Under the pieces are notes generated by a model that ran no database searches, was not told the DNA's origin, and was given only the letters and a program-made list of their open reading frames with translations. A stretch of 42,101 nt of DNA, from contig CAIKGD010000022.1 of the NCBI GenBank assembly GCA_903826865.1, positions 1-42,101 of the forward strand, written 5' to 3'. Position 1 is the stretch's first letter. Every line of letters begins with the position of its first letter. A program made the position numbers and the translations under genes. The stretch comes from an uncultured Verrucomicrobiota bacterium (lineage in GTDB: Bacteria > Verrucomicrobiota > Kiritimatiellia > Kiritimatiellales > Tichowtungiaceae). Below are positions 19,700 to 27,882 of the stretch, piece after piece.

Positions 19700-21106
19700 T
19701 CAATCCAAAACCATTTCCTGCCGATACTCCGGCACGGTGCAGTTCCAGCCGGTTTTTTCCGTCAGGAATTTTTGGAAGGCGCTAGCCGCGTCCGGTTCAC
19801 CGTGGGTGATGAAAACGCGGCGCGGCGCTTTTTTAAGAGAGGAAATCCATTGGACCAGTTCTTCGCGGTCGGCGTGGGCGGAGAAGCCGGAAAGTTTTTC
19901 GATCCGCGCGCGCAACGGCAGCATTTCGCCGAACAGGCGGATTTCGGCGGGCTGGTCCTGTATGACGCGGCCCAGCGTTCCGACGGCCTGATAGCCGACA
20001 AACAGGATGGTGCTTTCGGGACGGCTGATGTTGTTTTTGAGGTGGTGCTTGATGCGGCCACCGGTACACATGCCGGCTCCGGCAATGATGATGGCGGTGC
20101 CTTTGATATGGTTAATAGCTTTGGACTGGTCAACAGTGCGGGCCATGGTCAGCCCCGGCAGATCGCATGGATGGATGCCGCGCCGGAGCAGGTCGCGCGT
20201 TTCTTCGTCGAACAGGTCGGGATGTTTTTTGAAGATTTCCGTGACGCTGATGGCCATCGGGCTGTCCACGAAGGTGAAGAGGTGCGGAATGCGGTTTTCG
20301 CGCAGCAGCGCGCCGAGGTGGTAGAGCAGTTCCTGCGTGCGCTCGACAGCAAAGCTGGGAATGACGATGTTGCCGCCCGCTTTGGTTGTTTCGTTGATGA
20401 TGCGCGCCAGCTCGCCGGGAATATCTTTCACTTCGCCGTGCGTACGGTCGCCGTAGGTGGATTCGATCAGAACATAATCCGCCGCTTCAAACTGCGCCGG
20501 GTCGTTGATGATGGGCATATTCCGCCGTCCGACATCGCCGGAAAAGAGAATCGAACGCGATTCGCCGCCTTGCATCACAACCAGCCGGACCGATGCCGAG
20601 CCGAAAATATGGCCCGCTTCATGGAAAAAAGCGGTCATACCGGCAGCGACCGGAACAGGCGTTTTGTAACTGACCGCCGTGAGCAGCGGAACGGTTTTCT
20701 CAACATCGGCAACAGTATAAAGCGGTTCATAGGGGAACGGACTGGTTTTGCCCTGTTCTTCGTGGCGTTTCTTTTTGTGCTTAATGTCTTCTTCCTGCAG
20801 GAAGGCGGAATCTTTCATGATGACCTGCACGATGTCTGCTGTGGCCGGGGTGCAGAAGATTTTTCCGCGGAACCCGTCTTTTACCAGCTTCGGCAGGCGG
20901 CCGCAGTGGTCGAGGTGGGCATGCGTCAGCAAAACAGCGTCAATTGTTGCCGGCGGAACCGGAAAGGCGTCCCAGTTGCGCTGCTTGAGATCGCGTTCCT
21001 GATAGAGCCCGCAATCCACCAGAATCCGCGCGCCGCCAGCCTCCACCAGATAGCAGGAACCAGTAACGTTTTGCGCCGCGCCGAAAAAATTCAGTTTGAT
21101 ATTCAT
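19700..21106 (-). CDS. Metallo-beta-lactamase/beta-CASP RNase (CPSF73-like)
   Basis: 468 residues. The zinc motif HAHLDH (His62, His64, Asp66, His67) opens the metallo-beta-lactamase domain, with HEAGHIFGSASV and FSGDVGR later; the inserted beta-CASP domain (~200-370) has YVLIESTYGDR, PSFAVERTQELLYHL and AGAGMCTGGR, and the end has FSGFSAHADREEL and the final histidine in ITHGEPDAA. This is the bacterial YsiA/CPSF73-like group of RNA-processing exonucleases/endonucleases. The ATG at 21106 is chosen because GGAG is nine bases upstream; the ATG at 21115 overlaps that GGAG. Cytoplasmic RNA maturation or decay is the likely role. Confidence 0.88.
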   Translation of the reverse strand: MNIKLNFFGAAQNVTGSCYLVEAGGARILVDCGLYQERDLKQRNWDAFPVPPATIDAVLLTHAHLDHCGRLPKLVKDGFRGKIFCTPATADIVQVIMKDSAFLQEEDIKHKKKRHEEQGKTSPFPYEPLYTVADVEKTVPLLTAVSYKTPVPVAAGMTAFFHEAGHIFGSASVRLVVMQGGESRSILFSGDVGRRNMPIINDPAQFEAADYVLIESTYGDRTHGEVKDIPGELARIINETTKAGGNIVIPSFAVERTQELLYHLGALLRENRIPHLFTFVDSPMAISVTEIFKKHPDLFDEETRDLLRRGIHPCDLPGLTMARTVDQSKAINHIKGTAIIIAGAGMCTGGRIKHHLKNNISRPESTILFVGYQAVGTLGRVIQDQPAEIRLFGEMLPLRARIEKLSGFSAHADREELVQWISSLKKAPRRVFITHGEPDAASAFQKFLTEKTGWNCTVPEYRQEMVLD

Positions 21107-21215
21107 GCCGACCATCTCCTTTTTCTTGCGGGCGAGTGTAGCGGCTTATTTCCAAACAGACAATTAAACCCTTGTGCGCGGCCGTGTTTTTGTATTCTCT
21201 TATCAGGCTTTTGAC

Positions 21216-21297
21216 GGGCATGTGGTGAAATTGGTATACACGCAAGATTTAGGATCTTGTGCCTTACGGCGTGCGGGTTCGAGTCCCGCCTTGCCCA
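21216..21297 (+). tRNA. tRNA-Leu(UAG)
   Basis: A complete 82-base class II tRNA. Acceptor GGGCATG/CTTGCCC, D-arm with AAATTGGTATACA, anticodon stem CAAGA/TCTTG with loop TTTAGGA (anticodon TAG at 21250-21252), a variable arm, T-arm GCGGG TTCGAGT CCCGC, discriminator A, no encoded CCA. The sixth acceptor pair is a T-T mismatch. TATTCT at 21193-21198 is a possible -10. Confidence 0.93.
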
Positions 21298-21302
21298 TCG
21301 TT

Positions 21303-21350
21303 CCGGAGATTCAGACAACAGCCGAGAGGCTGAAAATTATTGTCTGCCGG
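21303..21350 (+). terminator. Hairpin downstream of tRNA-Leu
   Basis: CAGACAA (21312-21318) pairs with TTGTCTG (21340-21346), inside which CAGCC/GGCTG closes a GAGA tetraloop; CCGG arms extend it. It may define the 3' end of the tRNA transcript or of the convergent tat transcript. No T run follows. Confidence 0.45.
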
Positions 21351-21368
21351 ATGACCGTAATTTCAAAC

Positions 21369-21605
21369 TTACTTTTTCAGTCCAGTCTGGCCCGGTTCAT
21401 CCGGATCGGCGGGGTCAGCCTGTTTCTCGATTTTCTTTTCGGGCGAGCTTTCTGACTGGCCGCGTTTGAATTCGCCGATGCTTTTGCCAAGCGAACGGGC
21501 CAGTTCAGGGATTTTTTTTCCGCCGAACAGCAGCAGAACCGCCAAAAAAATCACCAACACTTCAGAAGCGCCGGACATGCCGGGGATCAGGGCCAGCGTA
21601 TTCAT
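21369..21605 (-). CDS. tatA: Sec-independent translocase protein TatA, second copy
   Basis: 78 residues: one N-terminal membrane helix ([14 protein letters not shown]), the [23 protein letters not shown] hinge and amphipathic helix, and a short charged tail. TatA oligomers form the pore for folded twin-arginine substrates. The start overlaps the stop of the first tatA by four bases (ATGA). From the start MNTLAL to the amphipathic helix it nearly repeats that gene at protein and DNA level, so it arose by tandem duplication. Last gene of the operon. Confidence 0.9.
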   Translation of the reverse strand: MNTLALIPGMSGASEVLVIFLAVLLLFGGKKIPELARSLGKSIGEFKRGQSESSPEKKIEKQADPADPDEPGQTGLKK

Positions 21606-21871
21606 TCTTCAGCTCCTTTTTTTGTTTCACTTTCGGTCTTCGCAGCGGGTGTTGATTCCCGGCCGGCTTGCGGAGCAGACAGTTTTGCTTTTTCACTTTC
21701 TTTGACAGCCTGCTGGCCTTCGTTCTGGCCGCGCTTGAATTCGCCGATACTTTTACCGAGCGAGCGGGCCAGTTCAGGGATTTTTTTCCCGCCGAACAGC
21801 AGTAGAACCACCAAAAGAATCAGCAGAATTTCAGATGGCGCCTCTATGCCAAGCAGAGCAAGTGTATTCAT
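21602..21871 (-). CDS. tatA: Sec-independent translocase protein TatA, first copy
   Basis: 89 residues with the same plan as its neighbour: helix [14 protein letters not shown], then [24 protein letters not shown], then a longer Glu/Lys/Ala-rich tail. It overlaps tatC by four bases, indicating translational coupling. The two copies differ mainly in the tail and at the start of the membrane helix, so they may have divided TatA- and TatB-like tasks or simply raise dosage. Confidence 0.9.
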   Translation of the reverse strand: MNTLALLGIEAPSEILLILLVVLLLFGGKKIPELARSLGKSIGEFKRGQNEGQQAVKESEKAKLSAPQAGRESTPAAKTESETKKGAEE

Positions 21872-22665
21872 TCTCCGGATCCTTCCTTTTCTTTACGTAT
21901 GCCCCGTTCACGGAGGCGCAAGATCACGATGCACAATTCATACAATATGTAGAGCGGAATAGCCATTTGTAATTGTGAGAGCACATCAGGCGGAGTCAGT
22001 ATCATGGCGATAATCAGAATGACGACAACAACATGCCGGCGGTATTTACGCATCTGGGCTGTTGAAATAATACCCATACGGCCCAGCATCAGCAGAATCA
22101 GCGGCAGTTCAAAGGCCAGCCCGAACCCGATCAGCAACTGCATGACAAAGCCGAGGTAGGTATCAATTTTCCAATAGGCGGTCGTTCCCAGATAGTCATT
22201 GAAATAAAACATAACTTTTACAGCCACCGGCAGGGTAATCGTGTAGCAGAGCGCCACACCGGCGGCGAAAAGAACGGCCCCGGCCAGTCCGCCGTACACC
22301 AGCATTTTCTGTTCACTCTGCTTCAGTCCGGGGAATACAAACCGGGCAATAAAATAGATGATGAAGGGCAGACTCAGCAGCACGCCGGTGGCAAAAATCA
22401 CCTTCATCACCTGCATAAATCCTTCAACCGGCGATGTGGTGATCAGCGCAAAAGTATAATTATTCTGCGCCGCCACCCGCAGCAGCGGCGCCTGCAGCCA
22501 GTTCAGCAAAGGCTTTGCCAGCGGAATGCAAACCGCTGTGGAAATGGCGACGGTTACCAGACAACGGATCAGCATGGTTCGAAACTCTTCCAGATGCTCC
22601 AGAAAAGGCTGTTCCCGGTCGCGGGAGGCAAACTTCGGTTTCAGTTTTTTCAGCAGATTCTTCAT
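21868..22665 (-). CDS. tatC: Sec-independent translocase protein TatC
   Basis: 265 residues, six membrane helices. The N-terminal signature [18 protein letters not shown] contains the conserved glutamates that bind the twin-arginine signal, and [15 protein letters not shown] and LTPPDVLSQ are the expected later motifs. It recognises Tat signals in the inner membrane. The start overlaps the tatB-like stop by four bases. Confidence 0.95.
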   Translation of the reverse strand: MKNLLKKLKPKFASRDREQPFLEHLEEFRTMLIRCLVTVAISTAVCIPLAKPLLNWLQAPLLRVAAQNNYTFALITTSPVEGFMQVMKVIFATGVLLSLPFIIYFIARFVFPGLKQSEQKMLVYGGLAGAVLFAAGVALCYTITLPVAVKVMFYFNDYLGTTAYWKIDTYLGFVMQLLIGFGLAFELPLILLMLGRMGIISTAQMRKYRRHVVVVILIIAMILTPPDVLSQLQMAIPLYILYELCIVILRLRERGIRKEKEGSGE

Positions 22666-22982
22666 GGTTCAGGTTTATCGGTCGGCGGCTTTTCCGGCGG
22701 AACTTCCTGTGTTTCTTCCGCCGGTTTTTTATCAACGACCTTTTCCTCGGCGTCGTACACCGCAGTATCTTTAGATTCTTCCGTCTGGTTCCAATGCTGA
22801 TCGCTATACATCAGCTTATAGCGGAAGTCGGCGGCGGCACGTTGCAGTTTATTCAGAACATTCTGGATATTGCGCAGAATACGCGGCGCATCCTTAGGGC
22901 CGAAAAGGAGGAGGAGCGCCAGCATAATCACAATCAGTTCGCCGCCGCCGGGCGCAATAAACGCTGTAACAGGGTGCAGCAT
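22662..22982 (-). CDS. TatA/B-family protein, likely TatB
   Basis: 106 residues from the ATG at 22982, with GGAG six bases upstream. A short N-terminal helix (GELIVIMLALLLLFGPKDAPRILRNI) has the TatA/B turn FGPKDAP in place of FGGKKIP, followed by an amphipathic helix and a Pro/Glu/Lys-rich tail. FGP and the position before tatC favour the TatB role of signal-peptide reception with TatC; assignment to TatB rather than a third TatA is inferred. Confidence 0.8.
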   Translation of the reverse strand: MLHPVTAFIAPGGGELIVIMLALLLLFGPKDAPRILRNIQNVLNKLQRAAADFRYKLMYSDQHWNQTEESKDTAVYDAEEKVVDKKPAEETQEVPPEKPPTDKPEP

Positions 22983-22993
22983 ACAAGGCTCCG

Positions 22994-23101
22994 TTAAATT
23001 CCCAGACTGATGATCGCGGCGGCCGGCGCCGGATGATCCGGGGCGATTCTCCGGAGCTCCTCGCACAGTTCTCCCGCCGTCCGTTTCAGTTTACCGCTCA
23101 T
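22994..23101 (-). CDS. 35-residue small ORF leading the tat operon
   Basis: ATG at 23101 with GGAG seven bases upstream. The product begins MSGKLKRTAGELCEELRRIA and ends with an Ala-rich segment PAPAAAIISLGI. The stop lies 11 bases before the tatB-like ATG and directly upstream of its ribosome binding site, so it is spaced as a real operon gene or a translated leader. No family is recognised. Confidence 0.45.
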   Translation of the reverse strand: MSGKLKRTAGELCEELRRIAPDHPAPAAAIISLGI

Positions 23102-23150
23102 CCGCAATCTCCATTCAGAAAGGAAGCATAAGCCATTTCCAAACATAGGG

Positions 23151-23175
23151 AAAACAAATCCCGAGTTTTCCGGGA
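23151..23175 (-). terminator. Terminator of the SGNH hydrolase gene
   Basis: On the minus strand TCCCG and CGGGA form a 5-bp stem with a seven-base loop followed by TTTGTTTT. It separates the SGNH gene from the tat operon on the same strand. Confidence 0.55.
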
Positions 23176-23211
23176 CTGGAAAAAATCTGCGACACGCAAA
23201 CAAATAAACTT

Positions 23212-24432
23212 TTACTGTTTAATCGGAGTGCCAACGATCAGAAACTGACCGGCGTAGAATGATTCCCCGGCGGGTAACTGTTTAACGGTATAGCAGACTT
23301 CATGCTCTCCGGGCGGTTGCGCGGGAAGGTACCAGAAGCGTGAAAGCTTGCGGTCCGGTTTTGTTTGCTTGCGTTCCATAGTAATCGGCGGTTTCCCGTC
23401 TATAACGGCTTCCACAACCATTGAATCCCCGCAGGGAATATCGCTGAAACCGACCGTGGTACCGTTCCATCTGACGGTGATGGTTTCTCCGGCGCGGCTG
23501 CACTTCACGGCTTCCCGCAGCATATTTTTGGTGCGGGTTGTCCCGTCAGTATAAACTGAGTCTGCCTGGGGATCCACAGGGATCCATCCGGCGCTGAGTT
23601 CTGTTTTAACGACAGGAAGCAGCGAAGCTGTTTCCCAGCAGTTTGGATTTAACGGGGATCCCAATGCATGCTCCATTACACTCGCTTTATTCTGCATTTT
23701 CAGCAGAGAACGGGCGGCGACCTCGCAGTATATCCGGTGGCCTTCATCGCCGGGATGGGTTCCGTCTTTGGAAAACACTATTTTGCCTTCTTCCGGTTCA
23801 GCGGCTTTGAAGATCAGCTTTCCTTCCTGCTCGAGTTTTGCAATCTCAACACCCAGATCAATGCTCGGAATTCCGTAATGATTGGCGATGGTTTCCATTA
23901 TTGTCCCAAACCCTGTCGGTCGTCCCGCCTGCATGTCTTTGAGCATCGGCTGCGAGATGGTGTAAATGAAGCAGATGTCCGTTTGCGGATTATTCCGCCA
24001 GATATGCCGCACAACGCCTTCAACCGATTCCTGCTCGAAGCCCCCGCCGCCGTTTACCCGGCACTCCAGAAAAACCAGATCCGGTTTCTTCACCAGCACA
24101 TCGTCTTGGAGACGGCAGGCGGAAAAATCAGATCCTGTTCCCGAAATAGCCGCATTAATCTCAATAAACCGGGCTTTTGGGAACTGCTGTTTGAACCAGG
24201 CCATGGTCTTGACCCTCCAGCCGCCGCTGGCTTCGGTGATGCTGCCTCCCAGATAAGCGATCCGGACTTCTTCCCCTGACTGGATTTTTTCAAAAAAGTT
24301 AGGGAGCCCGTCGCGCATTCTGAATTCTTCTGCCACGGTGCAATCATACGTATATGGAGCCGGAATCGCAGAAACGGCTGTGGTTGATAATAAAACCAGC
24401 GTGCTGGCCAACTTCGTCATTATTTTCATCAT
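23212..24432 (-). CDS. Exported SGNH/GDSL-type hydrolase
   Basis: 406 residues. A Sec-type signal peptide (about residues 1-22, LASTLVLLSTTAVSA) precedes the SGNH domain: block I is AYLGGSITEASGGWR, block III includes RVNGGGG, and the catalytic Asp/His are in SKDGTHPGDEGH. The last ~140 residues form a beta-rich domain. Such proteins deacylate carbohydrates or other esters outside the cytoplasm; the substrate is unknown. GGGGATT is near the start. It is divergent from the DUF3604 gene, and the sulfatases beyond suggest carbohydrate use. Confidence 0.8.
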   Translation of the reverse strand: MMKIMTKLASTLVLLSTTAVSAIPAPYTYDCTVAEEFRMRDGLPNFFEKIQSGEEVRIAYLGGSITEASGGWRVKTMAWFKQQFPKARFIEINAAISGTGSDFSACRLQDDVLVKKPDLVFLECRVNGGGGFEQESVEGVVRHIWRNNPQTDICFIYTISQPMLKDMQAGRPTGFGTIMETIANHYGIPSIDLGVEIAKLEQEGKLIFKAAEPEEGKIVFSKDGTHPGDEGHRIYCEVAARSLLKMQNKASVMEHALGSPLNPNCWETASLLPVVKTELSAGWIPVDPQADSVYTDGTTRTKNMLREAVKCSRAGETITVRWNGTTVGFSDIPCGDSMVVEAVIDGKPPITMERKQTKPDRKLSRFWYLPAQPPGEHEVCYTVKQLPAGESFYAGQFLIVGTPIKQ

Positions 24433-24473
24433 GGGAATCCCCTTGTTATAAAAAGCTTTAGAAACTAAATTAA

Positions 24474-24501
24474 TTGACCATTAATAGAGCGGTGAGGTCA
24501 A
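24474..24501. promoter_or_regulatory. Possible operator between divergent SGNH and DUF3604 genes
   Basis: TTGACC (24474-24479) and GGTCAA (24496-24501) are exact reverse complements 16 bases apart. Their central placement between divergent genes fits shared control; no regulator gene is adjacent. Confidence 0.3.
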
Positions 24502-24519
24502 TCGCAAAGGGAGGGTGCA

Positions 24520-26421
24520 ATGCGCAGATCCATGGTTATTTATCTCTTACTTATACTGACGGCTTTTCAACCGCTCAAAGCAGCCCCTTCTGTGGAAAAT
24601 TCCGGAAGCAAGGTTCCTGCCGACAATCAAATGCAAGCTGACGGCGCTGCAACCGCCGAAGATGTTGATAAAAAATACGGCACCATTGAATTTCCCGGCA
24701 ACAACAGCAATCCCGCAGGCGAAATTTCTCCATGCACTTTTGTCTATACTGCCGGAAGCGAAGGGGTGAAAACCGGCGAATCAATCTGCTTCAGGTGGGA
24801 TTACTGGAGAACAGCATCCACTTTTGCACCCGAACCAAAAATTGATGTTAAAACTCAAAACGGCGCGGTCTTAAGCGGTGCTGCCGAGCCGTATGTCAAT
24901 GCAACCTGGCCTAAGCCCAGATATACTCCGCTCGCTGTTTTGAAAGTAGATACCGGAGCAATCCGGCCCGGAGAAAAAATCAGTATTACATTTTCGATGC
25001 GGTTTCCCGAGGTGAATAATATAGAGGGTGGAATTTATGCCTTTGTACTGACGCCCGACGGTAAAGAAGTCCGGCTTAAAAACAGAATCAGCCTCTATGC
25101 ATGCAGTCGAGCGCCGGAGAAATTATTCTGTACCGCCGAAGCGCGCCCGGTCAAAGGGCAGAAAGGAAGAGTGACTATTGCGGTGACGGATAAATATAAC
25201 AATCCGGTTACAAACTTTTCCGGCACGGTTAAAATAACCAGCAGCACGAAAACCGATCTTCCTGCGTCTTATACGTTTAAAGCACCGGATCAAGGATTCA
25301 AACATTTCGAAACAATTGTTCAGTCGGATGCAGTCACGCGGATTACCGCCGCCTATAAATCAATAAAAAGTATAAGTAATCCGGTACTGCCCCGGGAGAA
25401 AACTGAACCGGGGATATTCTTCGGGGATCTTCATACTCATTGTGAGATTTCAACAGATGCCGTGGGCTCTCCGGATCATGCGTATGAGCATGCACGTAAC
25501 TTCTGCGGTCTGGACTTCGCCGCGTTGTCGGATCACTCGCCCCGGGGAGAAAAATATGCGGAGCTTATAGCCGCCGGCAACCGGCACAACGCACCTCTGC
25601 ATTTCGCCACTATTATCGGGTTCGAATGGAGCTCCGGACGCTATGGACACCGGAATGCTTATTATCCTGATGACAAAGGGCCGGAGCAGCCCAAAGGCGG
25701 CGACAATACAGCGCCTTGGTGGAAACTGTTTGATGAACACAATGTCCGGGCGCTGACAGTCCCTCATCATCCCAATATGCAGGGAGGGCTGAAACCGGAT
25801 GGGACGTATGTGTGGGGATCTATGGACTGGTCTAAAATTAATCACAAATACCAGCGAGTTGTTGAAATCGATCAACACAGAGGATCTTCAGAAGCGCCCG
25901 GCGGGGCGAATCCCGAACTTCGTATTTTAAGCGAGGATTTTGGATCAAGTGTGCAAACAGCTTTGACAAGGGGACATCGGCTGGGATTCATCGGCTCGAC
26001 AGATACACACTTCGGTCGACCCGGTATTGGAGAGGGCTTGGCAGCAATCCTCAGTCCCGAATTAGAACGGGCAGCCCTTTTTAACTCCTTGTATGACCGC
26101 CGTTGTTATGCCACCAGCGGAGAGCGTATCCTTGTATTTTTCACCGTAAACGGATTCCCGATGGGAAGCGAACTCAAGCTAAGTCCGAAAGATCAAAGAC
26201 AGGTTTCCTTCCGTGCAATCGGCACCGGCAGCATAAAAAAGGTTGAGCTTCTTCGAAATAATGAAGTAATAAAAACGTGGGATGGTGCGGGTGATGATAT
26301 GAGCGGAACGCTGTCTGTCACAGACGAGTCGGGGCGGGGAGAATGGTACTATATCCGGATAACACAGGCCGACACTCAGATGGCCTGGTCCAGTCCGGTC
26401 TGGGTGGATAAGAAAAATTAA
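24520..26421 (+). CDS. Exported DUF3604 (PHP-like) protein
   Basis: 633 residues with an N-terminal signal peptide (to about residue 22, cleaved near QPLKAAPS). An Ig-like N-terminal half is followed by a PHP-type metal-dependent domain: GDLHTHCEISTDAVGS (302-317; His305, His307), FAALSDHS, and GFIGSTDTHFGRPGIG. This is the DUF3604 family, common next to sulfatases in PVC and Bacteroidetes genomes; a hydrolase role is assumed but not shown. GGGAGG precedes the ATG. The gene is visibly less GC-rich than the core genes around it, fitting an accessory region. Confidence 0.85.
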   Translation: MRRSMVIYLLLILTAFQPLKAAPSVENSGSKVPADNQMQADGAATAEDVDKKYGTIEFPGNNSNPAGEISPCTFVYTAGSEGVKTGESICFRWDYWRTASTFAPEPKIDVKTQNGAVLSGAAEPYVNATWPKPRYTPLAVLKVDTGAIRPGEKISITFSMRFPEVNNIEGGIYAFVLTPDGKEVRLKNRISLYACSRAPEKLFCTAEARPVKGQKGRVTIAVTDKYNNPVTNFSGTVKITSSTKTDLPASYTFKAPDQGFKHFETIVQSDAVTRITAAYKSIKSISNPVLPREKTEPGIFFGDLHTHCEISTDAVGSPDHAYEHARNFCGLDFAALSDHSPRGEKYAELIAAGNRHNAPLHFATIIGFEWSSGRYGHRNAYYPDDKGPEQPKGGDNTAPWWKLFDEHNVRALTVPHHPNMQGGLKPDGTYVWGSMDWSKINHKYQRVVEIDQHRGSSEAPGGANPELRILSEDFGSSVQTALTRGHRLGFIGSTDTHFGRPGIGEGLAAILSPELERAALFNSLYDRRCYATSGERILVFFTVNGFPMGSELKLSPKDQRQVSFRAIGTGSIKKVELLRNNEVIKTWDGAGDDMSGTLSVTDESGRGEWYYIRITQADTQMAWSSPVWVDKKN

Positions 26422-26436
26422 TATTCCGGCAGTTAA

Positions 26437-27882
26437 TTACTGAAGAAGCCGCGTGGCGGATTGCGTGCGCAAACGCAAAAGCTCACTGCGTAAAAACGCC
26501 GCTTTTTCCGGGTTGGATTGGTAGAGGTCATTACTTTCCGTTATATCCTGCCGGATATAATAGAGTTGGGGTTTGTACTGATCTCCAAAGAGTTTGAGCG
26601 CAGCGGGCTTCATATCCGGCTTATGCGTACCTTCAATAAATTTCCAGCCTTCTGAAATAATTCCGGAATTACCGTAGGCGCATGTGACAAGCAGGCTCCG
26701 GCGCGAACGAACATCGGACTGACCGTAAAGTGCATAAGCAAAGCTTATGCTGTCAGGAGCTTCCCAATCCCCGGTCGAAAGCGGAACCTTTAACAATTCA
26801 GCCAGCGTAGCATATATGTCCACCAGACTGATGAGCGCATCAGACTGGGCTCCGGGGTTCACGACGCCGGGCCATTTAACAATGAACGGAACAAGCAAGC
26901 CACCTTGCCATATATTATGCTTTCCTCCTCGGAAGGGACCGCTGATTTTCAGTCCGGCTTTTAAGGCGATCGCTTCCGGGGTACCCACCATGTCCGGGCG
27001 GACAACGCCGCCGTTGTCACTGCTTAAGATAATGAGTGTATTATCAGACAGTCCCTGTTTTTCCAATGCATTGAGAATTTCACCTACACTGATGTCAAAC
27101 TCCCGGATCCAGTCGCCGTAGATTCCGGCCTTACTGGAACCTTTTGTAGCAGACGAAGGGGTGACCGGGCCGTGGACAGCCACAGGCGCAAAATAAAGAA
27201 AAAACGGATGGTTGCGGTCGCGCGCATTGATCCAGGTAACAGCTTCTCCGGTGAGCCGTTCCATCACATTTTCATCGATACGCCGAGGGGCATTGAGCGG
27301 CATAGCGGTCTGACCCTGAATTGGCGTATAGGGCAAGCTGGGTTCAGTCGGACTTGAGCGGTTTAAACCGAATATCCAGTGATCCTGGACATAAGCACCG
27401 GTCCGGTCGCCGTGATTAGCAGGGAGGTCGAAAAAGGTATCAAAACCGAGTTCAAGAGGGCCGGGGTTCAGCTCTTTAGTGAAGTCAACCGGGTCTGTGG
27501 TGCCGAAACCCAGATGCCATTTTCCGACAGCTGCAGTCTGATAGCCTTCTTTTTTTAAAAGTGAAGCAATGGTCGGACGATTGGTTTCAATCAACAGGGA
27601 GCCCGTGGTGTTCAGGACTCCTGTGTTAAGGCTGGTGCGCCAGCAATAGCGTCCGGTCAGCGCCGCGTAACGCGATGGGGTACAGACGCTGCACGGAGCA
27701 TATCCGTTCACAAAACGCAGGCCTTCCAGTGCCAGCCGGTCACAATTCGGAGTGCTTACCAAATCAGGATTTGCGCCATAGGCCCCGAGACTTCCATATC
27801 CGAGGTCATCAGCCAGAATAAAAACAATATTGGGCCGCAACTCAGCCGGAGCGGCATAGGCGGTAAATGCCGTTGCCGGCAA
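26437..27882 (-). CDS. Sulfatase (FGly type), downstream copy with shortened signal peptide
   Basis: 481 residues in the type I sulfatase fold. NIVFILADDLGYGS binds the metal, and C67 in the motif CSVCTPSRYAALTGR is the residue converted to formylglycine; GKWHLG and SSDNGG complete the active site. The only start before the fold is TTG at 27882, leaving just a stub of a signal peptide (LPATAFTAYAAP) whose frame closes at a TGA about 30 bases earlier. The gene start lies inside the end of the upstream sulfatase. Both facts fit a deletion that removed its 5' end, so export or expression may be impaired. Confidence 0.85.
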   Translation of the reverse strand: MPATAFTAYAAPAELRPNIVFILADDLGYGSLGAYGANPDLVSTPNCDRLALEGLRFVNGYAPCSVCTPSRYAALTGRYCWRTSLNTGVLNTTGSLLIETNRPTIASLLKKEGYQTAAVGKWHLGFGTTDPVDFTKELNPGPLELGFDTFFDLPANHGDRTGAYVQDHWIFGLNRSSPTEPSLPYTPIQGQTAMPLNAPRRIDENVMERLTGEAVTWINARDRNHPFFLYFAPVAVHGPVTPSSATKGSSKAGIYGDWIREFDISVGEILNALEKQGLSDNTLIILSSDNGGVVRPDMVGTPEAIALKAGLKISGPFRGGKHNIWQGGLLVPFIVKWPGVVNPGAQSDALISLVDIYATLAELLKVPLSTGDWEAPDSISFAYALYGQSDVRSRRSLLVTCAYGNSGIISEGWKFIEGTHKPDMKPAALKLFGDQYKPQLYYIRQDITESNDLYQSNPEKAAFLRSELLRLRTQSATRLLQ

